Below are positions 40,834 to 49,372 of a stretch of 51,318 nucleotides of DNA, piece after piece. The notes below the pieces were generated by a model. It saw nothing but the letters and a program-made list of their open reading frames with translations. It was not told where the DNA came from and ran no database searches. Position numbers and translations under genes: made by a program. Position 1 is the first letter of the stretch. Each line of letters opens with the position of its first letter. This stretch comes from an uncultured Muribaculaceae bacterium (GTDB lineage Bacteria > Bacteroidota > Bacteroidia > Bacteroidales > Muribaculaceae), in NCBI GenBank assembly GCA_902494515.1, contig CABUTS010000014.1, positions 1 to 51,318 of the forward strand. The letters are read 5' to 3'.

Positions 40834-41044
40834 AACACGGAGCTGCACGGAACAAACGGAAGCTGCATGATTAACGCCAACGGAGGCCTAAAGGCCTGGC
40901 GCGGAACGTTAACGGAAGCCTGACGGCACTCCCAAGTTTGCCCCGCAGGCTTCCGTTGACGTTCAGGAGCGAAAGCTCCGCAATAGTTCGGTTTGACGTT
41001 CCCGAGACAAATTTGCTTCCGTTAGTTCAGTGCAGTTCCGTGTT
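40834..41044. mobile_element. MITE-like gene-less element of the cassette repeat family
   Basis: Ends 40834-40863 and 41015-41044 are inverted copies (27 of 30). Inside, 40905-40922 and 40946-40963 form a second inverted pair (17 of 18), and 40951-40975 resembles the 32-bp repeat of the GxxExxY cassette (TTCCGTT...GTTCAGGAGCG). The end sequence resembles the cassette palindromes (CACGGAACT...CACTGAACTA). It carries no reading frame of note. Confidence 0.65.
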
Positions 41045-41055
41045 ATATGATTAAC

Positions 41056-41170
41056 GCGCCAACTACGGAAGCGAAAATGCGCCAACTACGGAAGCGAAAA
41101 CGCGCCAACTACGGAAGTGAAAATGCGCCAACTACGGAAGTGAAAATGCGCCAACTACGGAAGTTGAACG
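41056..41170 (+). repeat. 23-bp tandem array, five copies
   Basis: Units GCGCCAACTACGGAAG(Y)GAAAAY start at 41056, 41079, 41102, 41125 and 41148, exactly 23 bases apart, with changes only at one or two positions; the last unit is cut at the end. The array abuts the right end of the MITE-like element. Confidence 0.95.
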
Positions 41171-41457
41171 CGTAAGTGGTTGATTTACAGATGAATTTTA
41201 AACACGACAAATTTGTGAAATTTAATGCCATTTAGTGTCTGAATTTTAAGCCATTTTAACACTGGTTAACTTCGGTGAAATTGAGCCTTCGGCGCCTTTT
41301 TTCGCTGGATTTAACAGAGAAAGCGAAATGCTATCACCATTTGGTTGTCTTCACACCATGAATGTGATTATGAATGATTGGGATGTGGTGGGGTGGGGGA
41401 GGAAGGTGTGTCGGAAAGCGCACAAAAGGGATAGTATCGGGCCATTTTGGACGTCTG

Positions 41458-41493
41458 TCGCAGAAAAATACAACAGTGGCACTATCGGCAACA
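41458..41493 (+). promoter_or_regulatory. 36-base motif, copy near GH3
   Basis: Partner of 40604-40639 (28 of 36 identical), 141 bases before the GH3 start codon. Confidence 0.35.
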
Positions 41494-41633
41494 TATAAGT
41501 ACGGTATTTATTTATAATTTTGTGACACCTGAATTTTGGATACCTGATAACCCGCAGAATCGCTGCTTGCCGTTAGATTCTGCCATATCTGATTAACCCT
41601 GAAAATCTGAAATACCAACCCTCCATTCTCACG

Positions 41634-44186
41634 ATGAAAACCGGATTAAGTCTTTTTGCCGCTATATCCGTAATGCTCGCAGCAAGCAGCTGCGAAAGCA
41701 TTTCGGCTGCCTCCCCTGAGACCGCGGACTTTCACGCCCCGGCCTATGCCGCCAATATGGGTACCGACGCTCCGGCACCGAAATGGCTCACTCCCGAAGT
41801 CGAGCGTCAGGCCCGCGAGATACTCTCGAAGATGACCGACGAAGAGAAGCTCGAATTCGTCGGCGGCATCGACGCAATGTATACCCGCGAGATTCCCCGT
41901 CTGGGTCTGCGCCGCATGAAGATGTCCGATGGTCCCCAGGGTCTCGGCACCCACAGCCGGTCCACAGCATATCCCGCAACCATAATGCTCACCGCCACAT
42001 GGAACGATGAGCTCGCCCGACGTTACGGCCGTTCGCTGGGCCGCGATGCCCGTGCAAGAGGCATCGACATCCTGCTCGGTCCTGCGGTGAACATCTACCG
42101 CGCCCCCATGTGCGGACGAAACTTTGAATATATGGGGGAGGACCCCATGCTGGCCGCAAATACGGCTGCTAACTACATCAAGGGGGTTCAGTCGCAAGGG
42201 GTGATGGCAACCGTGAAGCACTTCTTCGGCAACAATTCCGACTACGACCGCCATAACATCAGCAACGACATGGACGAGCGGACCATGAACGAAATCTACT
42301 TCCCGGCCTTCCGCAAGGCCGTGCAGGATGCCGAAGTGGCCGCCGTGATGACCAGCTACAACCTTGTCAACGGTGTATACACCGACGAGTCCCCCTGGCT
42401 CATCAAAGGATTCCTCCGCAACAAGTGGGGATTCCGTGGCGTGGTGATGTCGGACTGGGGGGGCACACACCACTGCATCCCCGCAGTGCACGGCGGTCTC
42501 GATCTCGAGATGCCCTCGGCCACCCAGATGAACCCTGCCGACCTGGCATATTACCTGAAGACCGGGGATATCACCATGGCTGAAATCGACGAGAAGGTGC
42601 TCAACATCCTGCGCCCGATCATCGCCTTCGGAGCTCTCGGCAACCGCGGTGCTGACACCAGCATCCCCTTTGACGACCCCGAATCTGTAGCCACAGCGCT
42701 CGACGTGGCGCGCGAAGGAATCGTACTTCTGAAAAACAGGAACAACATCCTGCCCCTCAACCCCAAACGCTACAAACATATAATCGTTGTGGGGAAGAAC
42801 GCTCAGGGCTATGTACGCGGCGGAGGCAGCGGCAACGTCAATCCCATCCACTTTGTAAGCGCCTGGGATGGCATCAAGGCAGCCTGCGATGCCCGCGGCA
42901 TTGAGGCAGAGCTGATTGATGAGCTCGACTACCGTCCCGACATCATGCGTTCGGGCAGCGAACAGGGACTCAAAGCCGAATATTACAGCAACATGAATCT
43001 CGAAGGGGAGCCCGTAGCAACAGCCATCGAGAACAAGATTCTCTACTCCTGGGGCGACGGCCCGCAAATCCCGGGTATGCCCAAGGAGAAATTCTCTGTC
43101 CGCTGGAGCGGCAGCGTGGTGCCCGATGTGACGGGTGAATATGAATTCACCGTCGGCGCCGACGACGGATACCGTTTCATTCTCGACGGTGAAACCCTGG
43201 TTGACGACTGGCAGAACGGAGCCTTCCGTTCCCGGATAATCCGCAAACAGCTCGAAGCAGGTAAAAAATATGATATCTGCCTCGAATACTATCAGGATGG
43301 CGGCGGTGCTGCGGCGCAGCTCAACTGGAGCCGCGTAGGCTACACCGATCCACGCCTTGCTAAGAAATTCGCCTCTGCCGACCTGATTGTGGCCTGCATC
43401 GGCCACAGTTCCGACTCCGAAGCCGAAGACAGCGACCGCTTGTTTGAACTTCCGGCCTCCGACGCCTCCCTGATGGAACGTCTGGCCCTCAGCCGCAAAC
43501 CCGTGATTGCCGTTGTCAACGCCGGTGGTTCGGTTGAGATGCAGTCGTGGGAGCCTACGGTCGCCGGTATCATGTGGAGCTGGTACGCCGGTCAGGAGAG
43601 CGGCCGCGCCCTGGCCGATGTCCTCTTCGGCGATGTCAATCCTTCGGGCAAACTCCCCATGACCTTCGAGAAACGCTGGGAAGACAATCCCGTGTATAAC
43701 AGCTACCACGACCCCGACGGCGACAAGCATGTGGCATATACCGAAGGAATCTTCACCGGCTATCGCGGCTACGATAAACTCGGCCGCGACGTGCAGTACC
43801 CCTTCGGCTACGGTCTGTCCTACACCACCTTCGCCCTTTCCAACGTGAAAATCTCCGAGCCTGACAGCGAGGGGAATGTAACTGTAACCTGCCGCCTCAC
43901 CAATACCGGCAAGCATGCCGGCGCCCAGGTGGTGCAGGTCTACGTCGGCAAGGATTCCTCCGACCAGGCCAAGGCTGAGCGCCCCGTGCGCGAACTCCGC
44001 GGTTACAAGAAGGTGTATCTCGAACCCGGCAAGAGTGCCGAAGTTTCCATCACCCTCCCCGCCTCGTCATTCACCTACTACGACACGAACAGCCACGATT
44101 TCGTGAAGGATTCCGGCCTGTACAATATCGGTGTGGGATTCTCCTCACGCGACATCAAGAACACCAAGCAGCTTAATATAAAATGA
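41634..44186 (+). CDS. GH3 beta-glycosidase with PA14 insert, lipoprotein
   Basis: An 850-residue lipoprotein (MLAASSC lipobox, Cys20). The N-terminal TIM barrel has RMKMSDGPQGLG, GPAVNIYRAPMCGRNFEYMGEDP, VKHFFGNN and nucleophile D274 in GVVMSDWGGTHH. The second domain starts near LLKNRNNILPL and is interrupted by a PA14 domain (GLKAEYYSN...VGADDGYRFILDG...YYQDGGGAAAQLNW, about 440-570), then the acid/base region (HSSDSEAEDSDRLFELP) and a fibronectin-III-like end (YPFGYGLSYTTFAL). PA14 inserts occur in GH3 glucosidases. The stop overlaps the GH127 ATG by 4 bases. Head of the plus-strand run to GH92. Confidence 0.95.
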   Translation: MKTGLSLFAAISVMLAASSCESISAASPETADFHAPAYAANMGTDAPAPKWLTPEVERQAREILSKMTDEEKLEFVGGIDAMYTREIPRLGLRRMKMSDGPQGLGTHSRSTAYPATIMLTATWNDELARRYGRSLGRDARARGIDILLGPAVNIYRAPMCGRNFEYMGEDPMLAANTAANYIKGVQSQGVMATVKHFFGNNSDYDRHNISNDMDERTMNEIYFPAFRKAVQDAEVAAVMTSYNLVNGVYTDESPWLIKGFLRNKWGFRGVVMSDWGGTHHCIPAVHGGLDLEMPSATQMNPADLAYYLKTGDITMAEIDEKVLNILRPIIAFGALGNRGADTSIPFDDPESVATALDVAREGIVLLKNRNNILPLNPKRYKHIIVVGKNAQGYVRGGGSGNVNPIHFVSAWDGIKAACDARGIEAELIDELDYRPDIMRSGSEQGLKAEYYSNMNLEGEPVATAIENKILYSWGDGPQIPGMPKEKFSVRWSGSVVPDVTGEYEFTVGADDGYRFILDGETLVDDWQNGAFRSRIIRKQLEAGKKYDICLEYYQDGGGAAAQLNWSRVGYTDPRLAKKFASADLIVACIGHSSDSEAEDSDRLFELPASDASLMERLALSRKPVIAVVNAGGSVEMQSWEPTVAGIMWSWYAGQESGRALADVLFGDVNPSGKLPMTFEKRWEDNPVYNSYHDPDGDKHVAYTEGIFTGYRGYDKLGRDVQYPFGYGLSYTTFALSNVKISEPDSEGNVTVTCRLTNTGKHAGAQVVQVYVGKDSSDQAKAERPVRELRGYKKVYLEPGKSAEVSITLPASSFTYYDTNSHDFVKDSGLYNIGVGFSSRDIKNTKQLNIK

Positions 44187-46210
44187 AAAAACAACTGATA
44201 TTTATCCTGGCCGGTCTGCTCGCGGTCGGATCTGCAAGTGCACGCAACGGCAATGATGTTGCGGTGGAAACCGTTGACCGTCCGGCCATGGCCACCGCCG
44301 CTGCCGATCTCCGTCCGCTCGCCCTCGAGAAACTTCCCCTCGGCGCCATCAAGCCCGAAGGCTGGCTGAAAAAGCAGCTCGAACTGCAGCGCGACGGTCT
44401 GAACGGCCATCTGTCGGAAATCTCGGCGTGGCTCGACAAGAGCAACAACGCCTGGCTCGTTCCGGGCGCAAGCAACGGCTGGGAGGAGTCCCCCTACTGG
44501 CTGCGCGGCTACAGCCGCTTGGGCTACATCCTCGGCGACTCCGCAATGATTGCCGAGGCAAAGAGCTGGTTCGACCCGATTATCGCCTCCCAGCGCGCCG
44601 ACGGGTTCTTAGGCCCGGAGAACATGAAGAACGGTCACCCCGAAATCTGGGCGCAGATGCTGATGCTCGACTGCCTGCAGGGCTACTATGAATACAGCCG
44701 CGACCCGCGTGTGCTCGATCTGATGCGCCGCTTCTTCCAGTGGGAGATGTCGCTCCCCGACGAGGATTTCCTCGAGGACTACTGGGAAAACTGCCGCGGC
44801 GGCGACAATATCTGGTCGGTAATCTGGTATTACGGCCAGACCGGCGACAAGTCTGTGCTCCCCCTCATCGAAAAGATTCACCGCAACAACGCCGACTGCA
44901 CCAACCCGGCTGCCCTCCCCAACTGGCACAACGTGAACATCGCGCAGTATTTCCGCGAACCCGCCGAAGTCAGTCTGCTCACCGGCGACTCCACCCTGAT
45001 GACCGCCACCTACAATGTCTATGACCTCATCCGCCGCACCTACGGTCAGGCGCCCGGCGGTATGTTCGGCGCCGACGAGAACGCCCGCATCGGTTACATC
45101 GACCCCCGTCAGGGGACCGAAACCTGCGGTTTCGCCGAGCAGATGGCCTCCGACGGCATCATGCTGTCGGTCAACGCTGACCCCTTCTGGGCCGAGAACC
45201 TTGAGGATATTGCCTTCAACTCTTTCCCGGCTTCGATGACCGACGACCTCAAGGCGCTCCGCTATCTGACCGCCCCGAACCACGCCATCAGCGACTCGAA
45301 GAATCATAATCCGAGCGTCGACAACAGCGGCCCGTTCTTCAACATGAACCCCTTCAGCAGCCGCTGTTGCCAGCATAACCACGGCCTCGGCTGGCCGGCC
45401 TTCACCCAGTCGCTGGCCTACGCCACTCCCGACGGCGGCGTCGCCTTCCCCGTTTACGCCCCCTGCCAGGCAACATTCAATGTTGCCGACGGCAAGAGCG
45501 CAACTGTCAGCGAGGACACACAGTACCCCTTCTCCGACACTCTCCGCTTCACCGTCTCCTCCAAGTCATCTGAGGAATATCCGATGTATTTCCGCATCCC
45601 CGTCTGGGCCAAGGGCGCCACTGCCAAGGTCAACGGTAAGAAAATCAACTGCAACCCCGAGGGCGGCAAGTATCTGAAAATCGACCGCAAATGGGCCGAC
45701 GGCGACTGCGTCGAACTTGTCTTCCCGATGGAACTAAGCGTGCGCCGCTGGGCTGTGAACCGCAACAGCGCATCGGTGAACTACGGTCCGCTGACCTTGT
45801 CGCTGAAGATTGTCGAGCGCTACAACAAGGTAGACTCCAAGGAGAGCGCTATCGGCGACTCCCACTGGATCGAGGGTGCCGACACCGAGAAGTGGCCCAC
45901 CTACGAAATCTTCCCCGAATCCCCCTGGAACTACTCCCTTATCCTCCCCGCCGACAACTCCACCGCCGGTTTCGAGGTGGTGAAACTCCCCTGGCCGGCC
46001 GATAACCAGCCCTTCCGCCTCTCGGGCGTGCCCCTGGAGGTCAAGGCCAAAGGACGCTTAGTACCCTCCTGGGGCTTCGACTCCACCGGTCTGACCGGTG
46101 TGCTCCCCCGCGAGGATGCACCCCGCGCCGCACAGGTTGACGAAATCACCCTCGTGCCGATGGGCGCCGCCCGTCTCCGCATCTCCGCCTTCCCCACCTC
46201 CGAAAAATAA
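44183..46210 (+). CDS. GH127-family (DUF1680) beta-L-arabinofuranosidase-like
   Basis: A 675-residue exported enzyme; the family releases beta-L-arabinofuranose using a zinc-bound cysteine nucleophile. Signal peptide to about GSASA. Family markers: LPLGAIKPEGWLKKQLELQ, SPYWLRGYSRLGYILGD, the WSVIWYYGQTGD helix, GTETCGFAEQM with the conserved Glu, and SSRCCQHNHGLGWP with the Cys pair of the zinc site. The C-terminal domains are beta-rich. GH146 shares this fold, so the sub-family is uncertain. It is coupled to GH3 by ATGA overlap and followed by GH97 after 6 bases. Confidence 0.88.
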   Translation: MKKQLIFILAGLLAVGSASARNGNDVAVETVDRPAMATAAADLRPLALEKLPLGAIKPEGWLKKQLELQRDGLNGHLSEISAWLDKSNNAWLVPGASNGWEESPYWLRGYSRLGYILGDSAMIAEAKSWFDPIIASQRADGFLGPENMKNGHPEIWAQMLMLDCLQGYYEYSRDPRVLDLMRRFFQWEMSLPDEDFLEDYWENCRGGDNIWSVIWYYGQTGDKSVLPLIEKIHRNNADCTNPAALPNWHNVNIAQYFREPAEVSLLTGDSTLMTATYNVYDLIRRTYGQAPGGMFGADENARIGYIDPRQGTETCGFAEQMASDGIMLSVNADPFWAENLEDIAFNSFPASMTDDLKALRYLTAPNHAISDSKNHNPSVDNSGPFFNMNPFSSRCCQHNHGLGWPAFTQSLAYATPDGGVAFPVYAPCQATFNVADGKSATVSEDTQYPFSDTLRFTVSSKSSEEYPMYFRIPVWAKGATAKVNGKKINCNPEGGKYLKIDRKWADGDCVELVFPMELSVRRWAVNRNSASVNYGPLTLSLKIVERYNKVDSKESAIGDSHWIEGADTEKWPTYEIFPESPWNYSLILPADNSTAGFEVVKLPWPADNQPFRLSGVPLEVKAKGRLVPSWGFDSTGLTGVLPREDAPRAAQVDEITLVPMGAARLRISAFPTSEK

Positions 46211-46216
46211 CGCTAC

Positions 46217-48238
46217 ATGAATATCATGAAGAAACTGTTTCTATTTGCTTCCCTGGCCGTAATGACCGGCTTAGCCTCCGCTAAAGATTACAAACTTAGC
46301 TCCCCCTCGGGGAAAATTGACGTCACCGTCTCGGTGGACGATTCGGTCCACTACAGCGTCGCCCTCGACGGCCGCGAGGTTGTCCCCTCGGTGGGTGTCG
46401 GCATGATTACCTCCGACCGGGTCCTCGGCGAAAAGACCGCGAAGGGGGAGAAACCCTCCGTGAATAAAGCCAAGCGCAGCAGCGCCGACCGAGTAATCCG
46501 TCCGGCAGTGCCGATGAAGCACTCCGAAATCGCTGACAAATACAACCAGCTGACCCTCGGCTTCAAAGGGGGCTACGGCCTGGAAATCCGCGCTTACGAC
46601 AACGGCGTGGCCCACCGCCTGACAACCTCCCTGAAGTCCGACTCCCTGAAGGTGGCCCACGAGAAATACAACGTCACCCTCCCCGCCGCCACAACGGCCC
46701 ACCTGCAGATGCCCGGCAGTTTCATCACCTCCTACGAGGACCCGTACACCCACAAGACCCTCGCGGAGTGGACCCCGGCCGACCGCATGTCGACCCTCCC
46801 GGCCCTCTTCGAGACCAAGGACGGCGCAACGATTCTCGTGTCGGAGTGCGACATCGAGGAGTATCCCCACATGTTCCTCAAGGGTGACGGCAAGGGGGGC
46901 TTCTCGGCAGCATACCCCCGTGTGCCGCTGAAATTCGGTCCCAACAGCGACCGCAGCCTCCGGATTCTCGAGGAATCCCCCTACATCGCCCACACCGTCG
47001 GCAGCCGCGCTTTCCCCTGGCGCTTCATGGCCATCGGTACCCCCGCCACCATCCTCGAACAGACCTTCACCACTCAGCTCGCTCAGCCCTCGGTAATCGA
47101 AGATACCTCCTGGATCAAGCCCGGTTTCGTCAGCTGGGAATGGTGGAACGGCGCAACCCCCTACGGCCCGGACGTAAACTTCGAGTCGGGATGCAACCTC
47201 GAAACCTATAAGTATTTCATCGACTTCGCCGCCAAATACGGTCTCGGATATATCCTCATGGACGAAGGCTGGGCCAAGAGCACCCTCGACCCCTACACCC
47301 CGAACCCCGACGTAGACCTGATGGAAATCATCCGCTACGGCAAGGAGAAGGGCGTCGGCGTCTTCCTCTGGCTCACATGGCTCGTCACCGAGAACAACTT
47401 CGACCTCTTCAAGCAGTTCAAGGACTGGGGCGTGGCCGGTGTGAAGATCGACTTCATGGACCGCAGCGACCAGTGGATGACCGACTTCTACGAACGCGTA
47501 TGCCGCGAAGCCGCCAAGAACGGCCTGATGGTGGACATGCACGGCTCCTTCAAGCCCGCCGGCCTGGAGAAGAAATACCCCAACCTGCTGTCGTACGAGG
47601 GTGTGCGCGGCATGGAGCAGATGGGTGGCTGCCGCCCGGAGAACACCGTCTATCTCCCCTTCATGCGTAACGCCGTAGGTCCGATGGACTATACCCCCGG
47701 CGCCATGCTGTCGATGCAGCCGGAGTGCTATGCTTCGGAGCGCCCGAACTCCGCCTCGATCGGCACCCGTGCCTACCAGATGGCTCTGTTCCCGATTTTT
47801 GAGAGCGGCATCCAGATGCTCGCCGACAATCCTACCCTCTATATGCGCAATGACGACTGCACCAAGCTGCTCGCCACCATTCCGCAGACTTGGGACGAGA
47901 CCCGCATGCTCGACGCCAAAATCGGCGACTACCTCGTGGTGGCCAAGCGCAAGGGTGACAAATGGTATGTAGGCGCAATCTGTGCCGACGGCCGCAACGC
48001 CAAGGAGACCAACCCCGGCTGGAGCGCCGACGGCAAGTGGCTGACCCTCAACCTCCCGCTGGATTTCCTGACCCCCGGCCGCAAATATAAGGCCACCTGG
48101 GTCGAGGACGGCATCAACGCTCCCCGTCAGGCCATGGACTACCGCATCAAGTCCGGCACCCTCTCCTCCACGGAGACTTTCCCCGCCCGCCTGAGCCGCA
48201 ACGGCGGCCTCCTTCTCCTTCTCGCCCCCGAACAGTAA
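46217..48238 (+). CDS. GH97 glycosidase, predicted retaining alpha-galactosidase type
   Basis: A 673-residue exported enzyme. The start may be 46217 or the MKK at 46226, which heads a clean signal peptide. Domains: N-terminal beta-supersandwich (SSPSGKIDVTVSVDD, GLEIRAYDNGVAHR), TIM barrel (SWEWWNGATPYGPDVNFESG, YILMDEGWAKS) and C-terminal beta domain. GVKIDFMD places Asp412 where characterised retaining alpha-galactosidases of this family have their nucleophile, and E467 in RGMEQM fits the acid/base; inverting SusB-type members lack that Asp. Neighbouring genes overlap or nearly touch. The sugar specificity is inference. Confidence 0.92.
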   Translation: MNIMKKLFLFASLAVMTGLASAKDYKLSSPSGKIDVTVSVDDSVHYSVALDGREVVPSVGVGMITSDRVLGEKTAKGEKPSVNKAKRSSADRVIRPAVPMKHSEIADKYNQLTLGFKGGYGLEIRAYDNGVAHRLTTSLKSDSLKVAHEKYNVTLPAATTAHLQMPGSFITSYEDPYTHKTLAEWTPADRMSTLPALFETKDGATILVSECDIEEYPHMFLKGDGKGGFSAAYPRVPLKFGPNSDRSLRILEESPYIAHTVGSRAFPWRFMAIGTPATILEQTFTTQLAQPSVIEDTSWIKPGFVSWEWWNGATPYGPDVNFESGCNLETYKYFIDFAAKYGLGYILMDEGWAKSTLDPYTPNPDVDLMEIIRYGKEKGVGVFLWLTWLVTENNFDLFKQFKDWGVAGVKIDFMDRSDQWMTDFYERVCREAAKNGLMVDMHGSFKPAGLEKKYPNLLSYEGVRGMEQMGGCRPENTVYLPFMRNAVGPMDYTPGAMLSMQPECYASERPNSASIGTRAYQMALFPIFESGIQMLADNPTLYMRNDDCTKLLATIPQTWDETRMLDAKIGDYLVVAKRKGDKWYVGAICADGRNAKETNPGWSADGKWLTLNLPLDFLTPGRKYKATWVEDGINAPRQAMDYRIKSGTLSSTETFPARLSRNGGLLLLLAPEQ

Positions 48239-48258
48239 TCCGCCTGAACAGTAATCCG
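48230..48258 (+). repeat. 13-bp duplication at the GH97 stop
   Basis: GAACAGTAATCCG is present at 48230-48242 and 48246-48258 (period 16); the first copy contains the stop codon. Confidence 0.85.
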
Positions 48259-48316
48259 TCCGGACACAGGGTCATCCCGGATTCAAACGCTAAAAGAACT
48301 CTAACCAACAAAAGCT

Positions 48317-49321
48317 ATGATCAAGCCTATATATAGCTCGGCCCCCGACCGCTACGACGGCACTATGAAGTACCGCCGTTGCGGCCATAGCGGCGTACTC
48401 CTCCCCGAAATCTCCCTCGGACTCTGGCATAACTTCGGCGACGTCAACACCTTCGCGAATTCGCAGGAGATGGCCCACTACGCCTTCGACCGGGGTATCA
48501 CCCATTTCGATCTGGCCAACAACTACGGTCCCTCCTACGGCTCGGCCGAGGAAACTTTCGGCGAGATAATGCGCAAGTCGTTCGCACCGTACCGCGACGA
48601 GCTGTTCATCTCTACCAAGGCCGGATACGACATGTGGCCCGGCCCCTACGGCAACTGGGGCTCCCGCAAATATCTCATTTCCAGCCTCAACCAGAGCCTG
48701 AAGCGGATGAACCTCGACTATGTCGACGTGTTCTACAGCCACCGCTACGACCCGGAAACCCCGCTGGAGGAGACCCTGCAGGCGCTCGTCGACATCGTGC
48801 GCTGCGGCAAGGCCCTCTACGCCGGCATCTCGCGCTGGCCCAAGGAGGCTGCGGCGTTCGCCTACGAATATCTCGCTGCCCGCGACGTGCCCTGCCTGCT
48901 GTATCAGGGACGTTACAACATCTTCGACCGCGCCCCCGAAACCGAGGGAACGCTCGCTCAGGCTGCCGCCAACGGCGCCGGCTACATCTGCTTCTCCCCC
49001 CTGGCCCAGGGTCTGCTCACAAACCGCTACATCAACGGCATCCCCGAAGACTCCCGCATCGCCCACGGCGGCCATCTGAAACAGGAGGCTCTCACCCCCG
49101 AAACTCTCGCCCGCATCAAGGCGCTGAACGAAATGGCACTGCAGCGCGGCCAGAGTCTGGCGCAGATGGCTCTCTCATGGGCACTTGCCCACAAAGAGGT
49201 GACGAGCGTCATCGTCGGTGCCAGCTCCGCAGGGCAGCTCGAGGACAGCCTGAAAACCCTCGAGGCTCCCGTTCTCACCCCCGAAGATCTCGCTCAGATC
49301 GACGATATCTGTCAGCATTAA
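48317..49321 (+). CDS. Aldo/keto reductase, YghZ/glyceraldehyde-3-phosphate reductase type
   Basis: A 334-residue cytosolic NADPH-dependent reductase of the Kv-beta-like AKR14 group. No signal peptide, unlike its neighbours. The tetrad is complete: D65 and Y70 in FDLANNYG, K101 in STKAGYDMWPGPYG and H142 in YSHRYDPETP; the C-terminal NADP-binding SVIVGASSAGQLEDSL is present. Close relatives reduce L-glyceraldehyde 3-phosphate or other small aldehydes. Its place between GH97 and GH92 suggests it handles a sugar released by the run, but the reaction is not proved. 78 bases after GH97, containing the short duplication, and 51 before GH92. Confidence 0.9.
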   Translation: MIKPIYSSAPDRYDGTMKYRRCGHSGVLLPEISLGLWHNFGDVNTFANSQEMAHYAFDRGITHFDLANNYGPSYGSAEETFGEIMRKSFAPYRDELFISTKAGYDMWPGPYGNWGSRKYLISSLNQSLKRMNLDYVDVFYSHRYDPETPLEETLQALVDIVRCGKALYAGISRWPKEAAAFAYEYLAARDVPCLLYQGRYNIFDRAPETEGTLAQAAANGAGYICFSPLAQGLLTNRYINGIPEDSRIAHGGHLKQEALTPETLARIKALNEMALQRGQSLAQMALSWALAHKEVTSVIVGASSAGQLEDSLKTLEAPVLTPEDLAQIDDICQH

Positions 49322-49372
49322 TCCAAAATCTCACTATCATTTTAAATTAATCTAATCCAATAAACCGATACA

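Larger units (their letters stand above)
40482..41633. other. 1152-base divergent intergenic region with a repeat element
   Basis: No gene is supported. It holds the GH31 promoter box (40525-40532), two related 36-base motifs near each gene (40604-40639 and 41458-41493), a MITE-like element with inverted ends (40834-41044), a five-copy 23-bp tandem array (41056-41170), an ATTCTGCCA 9-mer (41577-41585) and AT-rich sequence before GH3. Confidence 0.75.

Noticed and set aside
41056..41170. CRISPR array
   Set aside because: The units are 23 bp with no unique spacers between them; they abut directly. No cas genes are present.
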